A DNA stretch of 64,000 bases from Chryseosolibacter sp049791675 (lineage in GTDB: Bacteria > Bacteroidota > Bacteroidia > Cytophagales > Cyclobacteriaceae): the NCBI GenBank assembly GCA_049791675.1, contig JBARAD010000312.1:1-64000 (forward strand), written 5' to 3'. The translations under genes were made by a program, and so were the position numbers. Below the pieces are notes generated by a model that saw only the letters and a list, made by a program, of their open reading frames with translations, searched no databases and was not told the origin of the DNA. Shown piece after piece: positions 1 through 8,624 of this stretch (the first letter of the stretch is position 1; the number at the start of each line of letters is the position of its first letter).

Positions 1-1
1 A

Positions 2-760
2 GCCCGGTATGAACGGTCTGAACTTGCCGGCCAGCGAGGATATATCGGGAAAGGCAAGGAACACGCAAAAGGCAGAAACACCGGCGACCTTAAGGAATTC
101 TTTCATGTAGGCCAGGAGTTACCTGAAGCACAGCTGGTCCGGGAAGGATACCCTGCCAACATCTGGCCGGCTGAAGTGCCGGAACTGAAGGCAGTGACAG
201 TGGAAGCGTATCGCGCTCTGGAGAAGACGGGTCAGTTCCTGTTGCGCGCGATCGCACGCTATCTCAATCTCCCGGAAAACTATTTCGATGATAAAGTGGC
301 AAATGGCAACAGCATCCTTCGGCCGATCCATTATTATCCGATTGAAAGACCCGAGACAGTTCCAGAGGATGCAGTGCGGGCTGCGGAACACGGAGATATA
401 AACCTCATCACACTTCTCATGGGTGCGAGCGCTGACGGACTTCAGGTTTTAAGGCACGATGGTAAGTGGATACCGATCACCGCCCTTCCCAATCAACTTG
501 TTGTAAACGTGGGAGACATGCTGGAAAGGCTGACCAATAAGACATTGAAGTCGACCATCCACCGTGTTGTCAATCCCCCGCGTGAATTGATGAACACACC
601 CCGCTATTCCATTCCTTTCTTTATGCATCCAAGATCGGAAATGAGTCTTGCTGCGTTGCCGGGTTGCGTGAGCGCTGAAAATCCGAAGCGATGGGATGAT
701 ATTATGGCGGGAGAATTTCTGGACGAGCGCTTGGCCGAAATAGGGCTGAAGAAAAAGTGA
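2..760 (+). CDS. 2OG-Fe(II) dioxygenase, isopenicillin N synthase-like (5' end outside window)
   Basis: The frame is open from base 2, so the start codon lies before the window; 252 residues of a family usually a little over 300 long are visible. The C-terminal double-stranded beta-helix is complete. An EHGDINLITLL segment supplies the His and Asp ligands of the iron, STIHRVV supplies the distal His, and RYSIPFF supplies the Arg-x-Ser that binds 2-oxoglutarate. The HYYP segment before the metal site is typical of isopenicillin N synthase-type oxygenases. Such enzymes are cytosolic and oxidise small molecules using Fe(II), O2 and normally 2-oxoglutarate. The substrate cannot be told from sequence and there is no biosynthetic cluster beside it, so antibiotic synthesis is not implied. 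The next gene starts about 150 bp downstream. Confidence 0.88.
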   Translation, partial: ARYERSELAGQRGYIGKGKEHAKGRNTGDLKEFFHVGQELPEAQLVREGYPANIWPAEVPELKAVTVEAYRALEKTGQFLLRAIARYLNLPENYFDDKVANGNSILRPIHYYPIERPETVPEDAVRAAEHGDINLITLLMGASADGLQVLRHDGKWIPITALPNQLVVNVGDMLERLTNKTLKSTIHRVVNPPRELMNTPRYSIPFFMHPRSEMSLAALPGCVSAENPKRWDDIMAGEFLDERLAEIGLKKK

Positions 761-913
761 ATTGTAAGTGGCCTTGCGCTTTTATATTGTCTGATCGTTC
801 TTCCCCGGGAAGGTGGCAATATGAGATTGATCAGGATAAACGCAGAGACTCATTTCCAATTCACGATTGACGATTCACGAGCTTACACGATAAATTAAAC
901 AAGAGGCAATTCC

Positions 914-2164
914 TTGGTCCAACGTGTCAGATACTACATTTTCCTGAGGGATATTTTCATCCTTGCACTGACAACTTTTGGGGGCCCGCAAGCCCACCTC
1001 GCACATTTTCACAAGATCCTTGTTAAGAAAAGGGCGTACCTGACGGAAGCGCAGCTGATGGAAATCAATTCCCTTTGCCAGATACTGCCCGGTCCGGCAT
1101 CAACACAGACTTTGATCGCCGTGGGCTTCCGGATCGGTGGCCCTAATCTCGCATACCTCACGTTGCTTGTGTGGGTTCTGCCAGCAGTGATATTTATGAC
1201 TGCGGCGGCGGTGCTGATGACCAGTATACAGGAGAAACAATGGTCAACGGAGTTCACGCGTTACATTCAACCCATGGCCGTTGGTTTTGTCAGTTACGGG
1301 GCGTACATGATAAGTCTGAAAACCGTGAACACCAAAACAGGCATCGTGCTCATGGTGGTGTCTGCGGTAGTCTCTTATTACATCCAGACGCCATATATCT
1401 ATCCCGTGATCATTCTTGGTGCAGGACTGATTACTTCCATGAAGTTCCGCGCGCAGCCGAAAGAGAAAAAGCAAAAGCTGAATGTGAATTGGGCGAACCT
1501 CATTCTGTGGGCGGGTGTCCTGATCTTTGCCGCCGCGCTTGGCGGTATCACGAAGGCGCTTCCCGTAAAGTTGTTTGAAAATTTTTATCGTAGCGGAAGC
1601 CTTGTATTCGGCGGAGGGCAGGTGCTCGCCCCGTTGTTGTATACTGAATTTGTCGAGCTAAAGGATGAGGATGACAGTAAGGTAAGCGCCCTGCGGAGCA
1701 AACTGAAACAAAAGTATTCGCCGAAGCCCTATCACCGTCCGATTTCTCACGACGAATTTCTTTCGGGATATGCAGTAGCCCAGGCGTTACCCGGGCCCGT
1801 TTTTTCCTTCAGCGCCTACATCGGCGCATTGTCGGCCAGAAACTATGGAATCGGCGGCGAGATCCTGGGAGCATTTATGTCGGCGCTGGGCGTTTTTTTG
1901 CCAGGCACATTCATGATATTCTTTGTGATACGTTTCTGGGATAGTCTGAAAAAATACCGACCGGTCAGGGCCTCGCTTGAAGGTATTACGGCAGCCGCCG
2001 CAGGACTGGTGGCAGCCTCCGCCATCATCTTATTCCAGCCCCTGGAAAATACTTTTCTGAATTTCAGCGTAACGATCGCTACGTTTTGCCTCCTGGTATT
2101 TACCAAAGTGCCTTCCTCCCTGATCATTTTAGGGGGACTTATTTTGGGATTTGTGCTAAGGTAG
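914..2164 (+). CDS. chrA: Chromate transporter, CHR family
   Basis: This 416-residue membrane protein has two homologous halves, the long-chain form of the CHR family. The first half carries the signature TTFGGPQAHLAHF and LPGPASTQTL. The second half repeats it as LVFGGGQVLAPLL and LPGPVFSFSAY. Each half has several hydrophobic helices, and they are joined by a charged loop near residues 245-275. Characterised family members export chromate, but many members have untested substrates. The start is a TTG preceded by AGAGG; no ATG in frame gives a better N-terminus. It appears to be a single-gene unit. Confidence 0.88.
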   Translation: MVQRVRYYIFLRDIFILALTTFGGPQAHLAHFHKILVKKRAYLTEAQLMEINSLCQILPGPASTQTLIAVGFRIGGPNLAYLTLLVWVLPAVIFMTAAAVLMTSIQEKQWSTEFTRYIQPMAVGFVSYGAYMISLKTVNTKTGIVLMVVSAVVSYYIQTPYIYPVIILGAGLITSMKFRAQPKEKKQKLNVNWANLILWAGVLIFAAALGGITKALPVKLFENFYRSGSLVFGGGQVLAPLLYTEFVELKDEDDSKVSALRSKLKQKYSPKPYHRPISHDEFLSGYAVAQALPGPVFSFSAYIGALSARNYGIGGEILGAFMSALGVFLPGTFMIFFVIRFWDSLKKYRPVRASLEGITAAAAGLVAASAIILFQPLENTFLNFSVTIATFCLLVFTKVPSSLIILGGLILGFVLR

Positions 2165-2259
2165 GCGGGGAAATAATGATTTCTTTAAGTAAAGAATAAC
2201 GTGATCAGGCCGCGATCAAAAGTGCGATCATTGCATTAGGGACACTTTTGACGTCAAAA

Positions 2260-2979
2260 TTATTTGCGCCCCCCGTAGAACAGCGTGAAATAAAGAACGG
2301 GAAATACGGAATAGTTTTTGGCGGTAGGCACCAGTTCGATCTTACTGGTGTAGGCATCGAGCAGGAAGCCGGCTTCGAAACCTGTGACCTGGCTCTTGAT
2401 GGTCCCCAACTCAAAATTCATTGCAGCCTTTGCATTGGCGCCGAGCTTGATCGTTGATTCGCCGAGACCTTCAAACAATCTTCCGGGACCATAAATTTCT
2501 TCTGCCCTGATATCGGTATTGTAAGGCCTGCGTATCGTAACCATTCCGGCGTCGGCACCGGTCTCGACATAATAGGGTGCGACAACTCCTACAGATGGAC
2601 CAACGGCAAACACCGCTTTTATTTCCACACCCTGCTGAGGAGCTTTCTTGAATAATATCAGATCCCTTCCGTACTGGAAACGCAGGGCATAGAGGTAATT
2701 ACTCTTGCCGTAGATGAAGAAATTCCCGGTGCTCTGCGAATGCTGCCGGAGTTCCTGGGGATGTTTGACGTTCATAATCTCGAGACCATACGTCTGCAAA
2801 ACCCGGTCGTTGATCTTGTACGCCTTTTTAAACATGAAACCACCGATCAACCCACCAAATGTATTCTTATTGATACCCCATGTAAATTCAGACTGGTAAT
2901 CGTAACTGTCCTGGGTTTGGGCACTCGCAGCAGAAGCAAATGCAATCAGAAGGGCTAGGGAAAACAGGTGGCGTTTCAT
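2260..2979 (-). CDS. Secreted outer-membrane beta-barrel-like protein, unknown function
   Basis: The 239-residue product begins with a signal peptide (MKRHLFSLALLIAFASAASAQ, cleavage after AQ). The rest is rich in alternating hydrophobic and aromatic residues and Gly, and ends in a strand of the type seen in outer-membrane barrels (PVLYFTLFYGG). It has no recognised catalytic motif. The likely location is the outer membrane or periplasm. It lies downstream of the bacilliredoxin gene on the same strand, separated by about 160 bp, and may be transcribed alone. I do not recognise a named family with certainty. Confidence 0.7.
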   Translation of the reverse strand: MKRHLFSLALLIAFASAASAQTQDSYDYQSEFTWGINKNTFGGLIGGFMFKKAYKINDRVLQTYGLEIMNVKHPQELRQHSQSTGNFFIYGKSNYLYALRFQYGRDLILFKKAPQQGVEIKAVFAVGPSVGVVAPYYVETGADAGMVTIRRPYNTDIRAEEIYGPGRLFEGLGESTIKLGANAKAAMNFELGTIKSQVTGFEAGFLLDAYTSKIELVPTAKNYSVFPVLYFTLFYGGRK

Positions 2980-3137
2980 CCTACTGAGGATAAATTAAGG
3001 TTATTGAATTGTTCCAAAATATACTCTAAACTCGTACCAACCCCAACTTTTAAAGATGAAAGTACCGGGCCAAAAGCAAGCTTTTTGGAGACTGGAAATG
3101 GTTATTGTCGCTTATTACGCGAATCTGTCGGTTTTTT

Positions 3138-3479
3138 TCAGTCCTTAAAAACAGACTTAATCTGGTCGAAATCTATTTCGTAGTGCGAGAGATCAAGAAC
3201 GGATTTTCCATCAGAAATCACCAGAATCTGGGGAGAATGATGTTCAACATCAAATATTTCTGCAATCTTGTTTGAAATATCCCGATAGGAAAGAAGATCC
3301 AGAAAATATCGCTTCACGTTCCCGATCACGGAAGCATCCCATTTTCTTTCCAGGCGATCGAGCGCCGACCGGCTGATGTTACAACGGGTACTATGCTTGT
3401 AAATTAAAACAGGTTTTTCTTTAGATTCAGCAATAATTTCATCCAATTGCCTGGTATCCTTCAATGAGATCCACTCCAT
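3138..3479 (-). CDS. ytxJ: Monothiol bacilliredoxin, YtxJ type
   Basis: The 113-residue protein has a thioredoxin-like fold with the segment LIYKHSTRCNISRSAL, which matches the active-site region of the YtxJ family (KHSTRC with a single reactive Cys). YtxJ-type bacilliredoxins are thought to remove bacillithiol from mixed disulfides on proteins. The bacillithiol gene bshC at about 21-22 kb makes this consistent: the cell should make this thiol. The gene starts 21 bp after the stop codon of the upstream repeat-protein gene on the same strand, so the two may be co-transcribed. The cytosolic location follows from the absence of a signal peptide. Confidence 0.85.
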   Translation of the reverse strand: MEWISLKDTRQLDEIIAESKEKPVLIYKHSTRCNISRSALDRLERKWDASVIGNVKRYFLDLLSYRDISNKIAEIFDVEHHSPQILVISDGKSVLDLSHYEIDFDQIKSVFKD

Positions 3480-3500
3480 TATTTCAATTATATCAATTCG

Positions 3501-6185
3501 TTATTCATACCACAAACCAGCTTCTCCTTTATCGTATCGGGGGGTTCGGCCCTTTTCCTTTAAATGATCAGGTTGTGTTTCTTCCTTTTTAAATAAACGT
3601 GCCCACCAGAGCTTAAAGTTCGTGAGCAAATCTTTTTCTTCAGCGACGTTGTTTTTATTGAGCTTTACAAACTGCGCGTCGGGGTGTAGTCCCCGTTTTC
3701 CGAACAAATCATAGCGTTGGTATTTGATGTTACCCTGATAATCGCCGGACCGATAAAACGCTCTTCCGGGCTCACGTTTCCGTTGTGCCGCATCGGCGCT
3801 ACTGGGATTTCTGATGTAATCCCAGTCACGGCGTACGCCGCGGGCATAAAGATCCGCTTTCCGGGCAGCGGCGCTCGCCTTTTGACCTGGCAGCGCCTCT
3901 TTTGCCGATTTCGGGTTACGGCTGTAATGGTTTCTGGAAATTTTTACGTCGCCCGCATAGTCTCCACTCCATTTGTCTTTTGGCTCGCGTACGGCGATGG
4001 GTTCCTGCTTGTTATTCCAAAGCTTGCCACTGACGCTGCCTCCACCTTTTTCGGGCCGGCGTGCCCTCAGGTTTCCGGTGTAGCGGCTCACTTTTGCAGC
4101 CTGGCTGGAATAATCCCTTCCCGGAATAGGTCTTTCCTCATTGTTCCATAGTTTTCCACTCACACTTCCCCCGCCTTTTTCCGGCCGCCTTGCCTTCATG
4201 TTACCGGAGTACCGGCTCACCTTCGCAGACTGGGATGAATAATCCCTTCCTGCAAGGGGCCTTTCTTCATTATTCCACAGCCTGCCGCTGATGCTTCCAC
4301 CGCCTTTATCGGGTCGCCTTGCCTTGATATTGCCGGAATACCGGCTCACCTTCACTGACTGGGATGAATAATCCCTTCCAACAATCGGCCTTCCCGCGTT
4401 ATTCCAGAGTTTGCCGCTGATGCTTCCGCCACCTTTATCGGTTCGCCGGAATTTGATGTTGCCAGTATATCCTTCGCCCTGGTCGTGAAGAATTCGTTTG
4501 CCTGCCTTGATATTTCCCTGATACCCCACACTCCTTGCGCCCTTGCCGGAGGGTGTTCTCACAACAATGGGAGTATTGTTATTATTCCAGAGCTTGCCAC
4601 TCCGGGAACCTCCTCCCTGGTCAGACCTCCTGGCCTTAATATTCCCAGTGTATTGTTCCCCCTGGTCCGAAAAACCTCGTCTTCCGGCCTTCATGTTTCC
4701 GGTATAGCCTTCTCCCTGATTGTTAAAACCTCGCTGGCCTCGTCTGATATTTCCGGTATATTCCTCACCCTGATCTCCGAATCCCCGTCTCCCCGTTTTG
4801 ATGTTCCCAGTGTAACCCTCGCCCTGGTCATTAAAACCACGTCTTTGCCTGATATTCCCCTGGTATTTTGCGATTCGAGTGGTCCCCACCCCCGGACTGC
4901 GCCCCGGTACGGGCATGCCCGGCCTGTGAGGCCTTGATGCTGTGCGAAAACCGCCTCCTTTCAAAATTCCGAGGAAGGCTCTTTCACCCTGTGGAGGCTT
5001 TCCCCCGCGGATGTTACGGCCCGTGATATCGCCTTTCCAGGCCCTTTGACCAGTTCTGGAGCGTGAGACATAACCGCCGGTAGCGGGACCGTTGTATGGA
5101 CGCTCCCCGGCAGCGATGCGTTTTTGATACTTTAGTGTAGGGTTGCCTAGAATGGGACGCTGCGTTTCAAAATTCTTTGTTCGCAGCTTCTTCCCAGCCA
5201 GGTCTGTGGTGAACGTTTTTTGTTTTCTCCTGGGCTTAGCGAAATGCGCCCAGGTATTGGTGCTCCTCCGTGCGAGGAAGGAAGATGACGCTGAGCGCGG
5301 AACGACCTTGCGGTATTTCACTCCGGGCCTCGGTTGACTCAAGTATCCGCCTGCCAAACGATTGCCGCCACCCGGCATCCGGTTCCGCCGCGCCTGGCTG
5401 TTCACATAATAACTCCTGCCCCAACCCATATTGCGGGCCCGGCCTGATATTCTCGGAGCGACACTTGCACCTGCCTTCCTTCGATAACTGCCGCCGGCGA
5501 TTGTGCGGGGCGGCGTTCCTGATCCTTGTCTGCGATATTGGTTGGTGCCACTTGTCCGGCGCGGCACCGATGGACTGCTGATGTTATCCGAGGTCTTCGC
5601 GCGAATCCTGCGACCAGTAATATCGCCGCGCCAGGGGTGCTGTTGTTCCTGTGGCCTTCTACTGTGATACGTGGGCCGTATTGGTCTCCCAACTTTTGGT
5701 CTGCCCCGATCTTCCTGCTGCATCTGGCGGACACGTTTAACATTCGGATTCTGGTTCTCCCGGGGTTTCCGTTTCATGGAAAGCGACGAGTAGTTGGTCG
5801 TGCCTGGTTGCGGATACACATTTCTTGCCCGGCTGGCAGCAGATCTCGGTTGTATCCTGCGGTTTGTAATGTCGCCCTTCCATGGCTTTTGCTCATCCTT
5901 TGGTTTGGATCGGGAAAATAAAGGTCGGACAGGTTTACCGGGTCTTTCACCGCCGTTGTTTCGGGTAGCCGGGGGTGATACGCGTCGTCCCGCGCGATCG
6001 TCGCCTTTTCGTTTGACTTTCAACGAAGGCTGGTTCTTTGGCTTTGATTTCTTGGGTGTCTTAAAGCGCGTGTCGCGTTGCGCGGGTGCAGGCTTATCGC
6101 CTTTGGTATTCTGCGCAAAAGAGGGTATGCCGAGCAGAAGCACGAAAATGCCAAGGCAAAGAATCTTCAGCACGCTGTTTATCAT
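3501..6185 (-). CDS. Exported, highly basic repeat protein of unknown function
   Basis: The 894-residue product has a signal peptide (about residues 1-25, ending FAQ) and a mature part very rich in Arg, Lys, Gly and Asn with no cysteine. Three sequence units recur. WxGDITxRxI occurs at about residues 102, 185 and 383. An 18-residue unit with DQGEGYTGNIK is repeated four times at 449-519. A 43-residue unit with GGGSxSGKLWNN and GRDYSSQ starts at 585, 628, 671 and 714 with exact spacing. The C-terminal 130 residues are non-repetitive and contain FKLWWARLF. A TAnnTTTG element (6214-6221, reverse strand) lies just upstream. I recognise no domain. A surface or matrix protein binding polyanions would fit, but that is inference. 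Confidence 0.8.
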   Translation of the reverse strand: MINSVLKILCLGIFVLLLGIPSFAQNTKGDKPAPAQRDTRFKTPKKSKPKNQPSLKVKRKGDDRAGRRVSPPATRNNGGERPGKPVRPLFSRSKPKDEQKPWKGDITNRRIQPRSAASRARNVYPQPGTTNYSSLSMKRKPRENQNPNVKRVRQMQQEDRGRPKVGRPIRPTYHSRRPQEQQHPWRGDITGRRIRAKTSDNISSPSVPRRTSGTNQYRRQGSGTPPRTIAGGSYRRKAGASVAPRISGRARNMGWGRSYYVNSQARRNRMPGGGNRLAGGYLSQPRPGVKYRKVVPRSASSSFLARRSTNTWAHFAKPRRKQKTFTTDLAGKKLRTKNFETQRPILGNPTLKYQKRIAAGERPYNGPATGGYVSRSRTGQRAWKGDITGRNIRGGKPPQGERAFLGILKGGGFRTASRPHRPGMPVPGRSPGVGTTRIAKYQGNIRQRRGFNDQGEGYTGNIKTGRRGFGDQGEEYTGNIRRGQRGFNNQGEGYTGNMKAGRRGFSDQGEQYTGNIKARRSDQGGGSRSGKLWNNNNTPIVVRTPSGKGARSVGYQGNIKAGKRILHDQGEGYTGNIKFRRTDKGGGSISGKLWNNAGRPIVGRDYSSQSVKVSRYSGNIKARRPDKGGGSISGRLWNNEERPLAGRDYSSQSAKVSRYSGNMKARRPEKGGGSVSGKLWNNEERPIPGRDYSSQAAKVSRYTGNLRARRPEKGGGSVSGKLWNNKQEPIAVREPKDKWSGDYAGDVKISRNHYSRNPKSAKEALPGQKASAAARKADLYARGVRRDWDYIRNPSSADAAQRKREPGRAFYRSGDYQGNIKYQRYDLFGKRGLHPDAQFVKLNKNNVAEEKDLLTNFKLWWARLFKKEETQPDHLKEKGRTPRYDKGEAGLWYE
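3987..4433 (-). repeat. Tandem 129-bp in-frame repeats
   Basis: These are three full copies and one partial copy of a 129-bp unit encoding 43 residues, with GGGSxSGKLWNN at residues 585, 628, 671 and 714 of the repeat protein. The period is exact and keeps the reading frame. Copies differ mostly by conservative changes (KLWNN/RLWNN, NIK/NMK/NLR), which suggests duplication followed by selection. Confidence 0.85.
4629..4841 (-). repeat. Tandem 54-bp in-frame repeats
   Basis: Four copies of a 54-bp unit encode an 18-residue motif (GFxDQGEGYTGNIKxGRR) at about residues 449-519 of the repeat protein. They end in the same YTGNIK element found once in each longer 43-residue repeat, so both repeat classes seem built on one short core. 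Confidence 0.8.
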
Positions 6186-6388
6186 CCGGCAAATATAACG
6201 GCCAATGGGGCCTCAAAGATATTTTAGAAACAAGCTAAGATAGACATTTATCGGGAAATGAATATTGCCGGTCGCCTGAAGTCCTCCTTTCTCGTCATAC
6301 CCAGTCCGAAAGCGGTCCAGCTGCAATGAAAGGATAGCTTTGCGCATGAATCCGGCCGGGGCACGATGAGCGTTGATCGGTACTCCCG

Positions 6389-8368
6389 TTAATACTTTAT
6401 CAGCGCCTCGATCCTCGTTTTAAGACGTCCTTTTGGAAGGAAGTTCTTCTCCAGCGAGGAGGCAAACGGAACGGGGGTGTCGAGGCTTGCAACCCGCATT
6501 ACAGGTGCGTCAAGATCGGCAAAACAATGTTCCGTAACCCAGGCGCTGATTTCTGCGCCTATGCCTCCCGTGAGCGTATCTTCATGGAGGATGAGCACAC
6601 GGTTTGTCTTCTTCACCGTGGCCGTGACAGCTTCATGATCCCAGGGCAATAATGTCCGGAGGTCGAGCACGTCTGCACTGACCTCTTTCATTTCTGCCAG
6701 GGTTTCCTTCGCCCAATGAACGCCCATGCCATAGGTAATGATCGAAAGATCAGATCCCTCGTGAACAAGTTTCGCCTTGCCAACTTCAACTGTATAGTAA
6801 TCATCCGGAATCGACTCCGTAAGGGAGCGATATAGAAACTTGTGTTCGAAATACAGGAAAGGATTGGGATCTTCAAACGCCGCGCACAACAACCCTTTCG
6901 CGTCATAGGGATTGGACGGGTAAACAATTTTGAGTCCTGGTGTGTGAAAGAACCATGCTTCATTGCTCTGCGAATGATAAGGGCCGGCCGCAGTCCCTGC
7001 ACCCGTGGGCATGCGCACCACGACATCCGCACATTGACCCCATCGCCAATGGGCCTTCGCCAGATTATTGACGATCTGATTGAACCCTTCTGTTACAAAA
7101 TCGGCGAACTGCATTTCCACCATCGACTTCATTCCTTTTATGGATAATCCCAGGGCGGCACCGACGATGGCGGACTCACACAACGGAGTATTGCGCACAC
7201 GGTCCTTTCCGAACTTTTGAACAAAGCCCTCGGTGATCTTGAAAACGCCGCCATACGCTGCGATGTCCTGGCCCATCAGCACGAGATCTCCATGCCTTTC
7301 CATACTTTGCCATAGGCCGTCGCGAATGGCATCAATGAATCGCTTTTCGGATTTGCGTTCTGCAACAGGGGATATTACGTGTTGGATAAAAGAAGCGTAA
7401 ACGTCCTTTAACTCGCCGGCAGTATCGGCCGTGGGTGCGCTTTCCCGAAACGCGATCTCCAACGCATCGTCTATTGCTCTCTTGATGGCCTTCCGCTCTT
7501 CCTGAATAAACGAATGGTCAATGACGCCCTCGTCGAGCAGATAACGTTCAAAATTTTCCAAAGGGTCCTTGTTGGCCCATTCGTCCATCAATTCTTTGGG
7601 CACGTACTTGGTGCCTGAAGCTTCTTCGTGGCCGCGCATGCGGAAAGTGCGGCATTCAACCAGTACGGGTCTGGGATTTTCGCGGATGTTTTGGGCCAGA
7701 TGGTGGAGCGTGTCATACACCTCAAGAATGTTGTTGCCATCGATGCTCACCGCATCCATGCCATAGCCGATACCTTTGTCCGCAAAACTTTCGCAGCGGA
7801 ATTGTTCGGCGCTGGGAGTGGAAAGTCCATAACCGTTATTTTCAATTATGAATAATACCGGCAGATCCCACACCGCCGCAACATTGACCGCCTCATGAAA
7901 ATCGCCTTCACTCGTTCCTCCATCACCGTTGAATACAGCAGTCACCTTTTTTTCCTGCCTGAGTCGCGAAGCAAGCGCAATGCCATCGGCAACACCATTC
8001 TGGGGTCCGAGATGGGAGATCATACCGACGATGCGGTGCTCATTTGTGCCAAAATGAAATGAGCGGTCACGCCCTTTTGTATAGCCGCCGCCGGTACCCT
8101 GCCATTGCGCAAAAAGTTTCTCCAGCGGAAGCTTGCGCGAGGTGAATACGCCGAGGTTGCGATGCATGGGCAAAATGTATTCGTCCTCATTCAGCGCCAT
8201 TGTTAATCCCACTGAGACAGCTTCCTGACCGATGCCACTGAACCACTTACTGATCTTGTTTTGACGGAGAAGGATGAGCATTTTCTCTTCAATCATCCGC
8301 GGATGCAGTAGCCCCACGTATAATCGTTTCAGCGTTTCGTCGGAATATTGTTTCCGGTTGAACAACAT
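6389..8368 (-). CDS. Alpha-ketoacid dehydrogenase E1, fused alpha and beta subunits
   Basis: This 659-residue enzyme joins both halves of a thiamine-diphosphate E1 component. Residues 1 to about 320 are the alpha part, with a ThDP-binding segment GDGGTSEGDFHEA followed by ENNGYGLS. Residues from about 340 are the beta part (MGQDIAAYGGVFKITEGF, then AAGPYHSQSNEAWFFHTPGLK). In the family this E1 decarboxylates pyruvate or branched-chain 2-oxoacids and passes the acyl group to a lipoyl E2. E2 and E3 are not in the window. The length and fused order match Bacteroidota proteins annotated as 2-oxoisovalerate dehydrogenase, which is the more likely substrate class. TAAATTTG (8373-8380, reverse) sits immediately before the start codon, so the 5' leader would be very short. 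Confidence 0.88.
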   Translation of the reverse strand: MLFNRKQYSDETLKRLYVGLLHPRMIEEKMLILLRQNKISKWFSGIGQEAVSVGLTMALNEDEYILPMHRNLGVFTSRKLPLEKLFAQWQGTGGGYTKGRDRSFHFGTNEHRIVGMISHLGPQNGVADGIALASRLRQEKKVTAVFNGDGGTSEGDFHEAVNVAAVWDLPVLFIIENNGYGLSTPSAEQFRCESFADKGIGYGMDAVSIDGNNILEVYDTLHHLAQNIRENPRPVLVECRTFRMRGHEEASGTKYVPKELMDEWANKDPLENFERYLLDEGVIDHSFIQEERKAIKRAIDDALEIAFRESAPTADTAGELKDVYASFIQHVISPVAERKSEKRFIDAIRDGLWQSMERHGDLVLMGQDIAAYGGVFKITEGFVQKFGKDRVRNTPLCESAIVGAALGLSIKGMKSMVEMQFADFVTEGFNQIVNNLAKAHWRWGQCADVVVRMPTGAGTAAGPYHSQSNEAWFFHTPGLKIVYPSNPYDAKGLLCAAFEDPNPFLYFEHKFLYRSLTESIPDDYYTVEVGKAKLVHEGSDLSIITYGMGVHWAKETLAEMKEVSADVLDLRTLLPWDHEAVTATVKKTNRVLILHEDTLTGGIGAEISAWVTEHCFADLDAPVMRVASLDTPVPFASSLEKNFLPKGRLKTRIEALIKY

Positions 8369-8624
8369 AGTTCAAATTTAAAGTTTCTGCCTCCTGGTTA
8401 GCGAATTTCCGGTGGATTGACGGGCACCTCAACGCACCACCTTTCTAATCAACAACCCACAACGGGCGGTAAGTTAAATGTTTAAAATCGACCGCCAATA
8501 AAGGAGCAAGGAACACTTTGTCAAAATTCAGGGGCTCATGGTATGGGGCGAACACCGGATGACCTAAGGAAAGAGTACGCTAAAGGCTTTTAACACGCCT
8601 GAAAAGTCGCGTTATTTGGGGCCT

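Noticed and set aside
2..760. Antibiotic biosynthesis suggested by isopenicillin N synthase similarity
   Set aside because: The fold is shared by many 2-oxoglutarate oxygenases, and no peptide synthetase or other biosynthetic gene is nearby.
3070..3088. CCAAAAGC / GCTTTTTGG hairpin downstream of ytxJ
   Set aside because: The stem is AT-rich and bulged, and on the ytxJ strand it is not followed by a T run.
3987..4433. Regular repeats that could suggest a CRISPR array
   Set aside because: The period is 129 bp, the units lie in frame within a long gene, there are no unique spacers of constant size, and no cas gene is present.
5143..6198. Several open frames of 60-134 codons on the + strand across the repeat protein gene
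   Set aside because: They are mirror images of Arg/Gly/Pro-rich codons in the real gene, have no signal or domain, and break up at each repeat.
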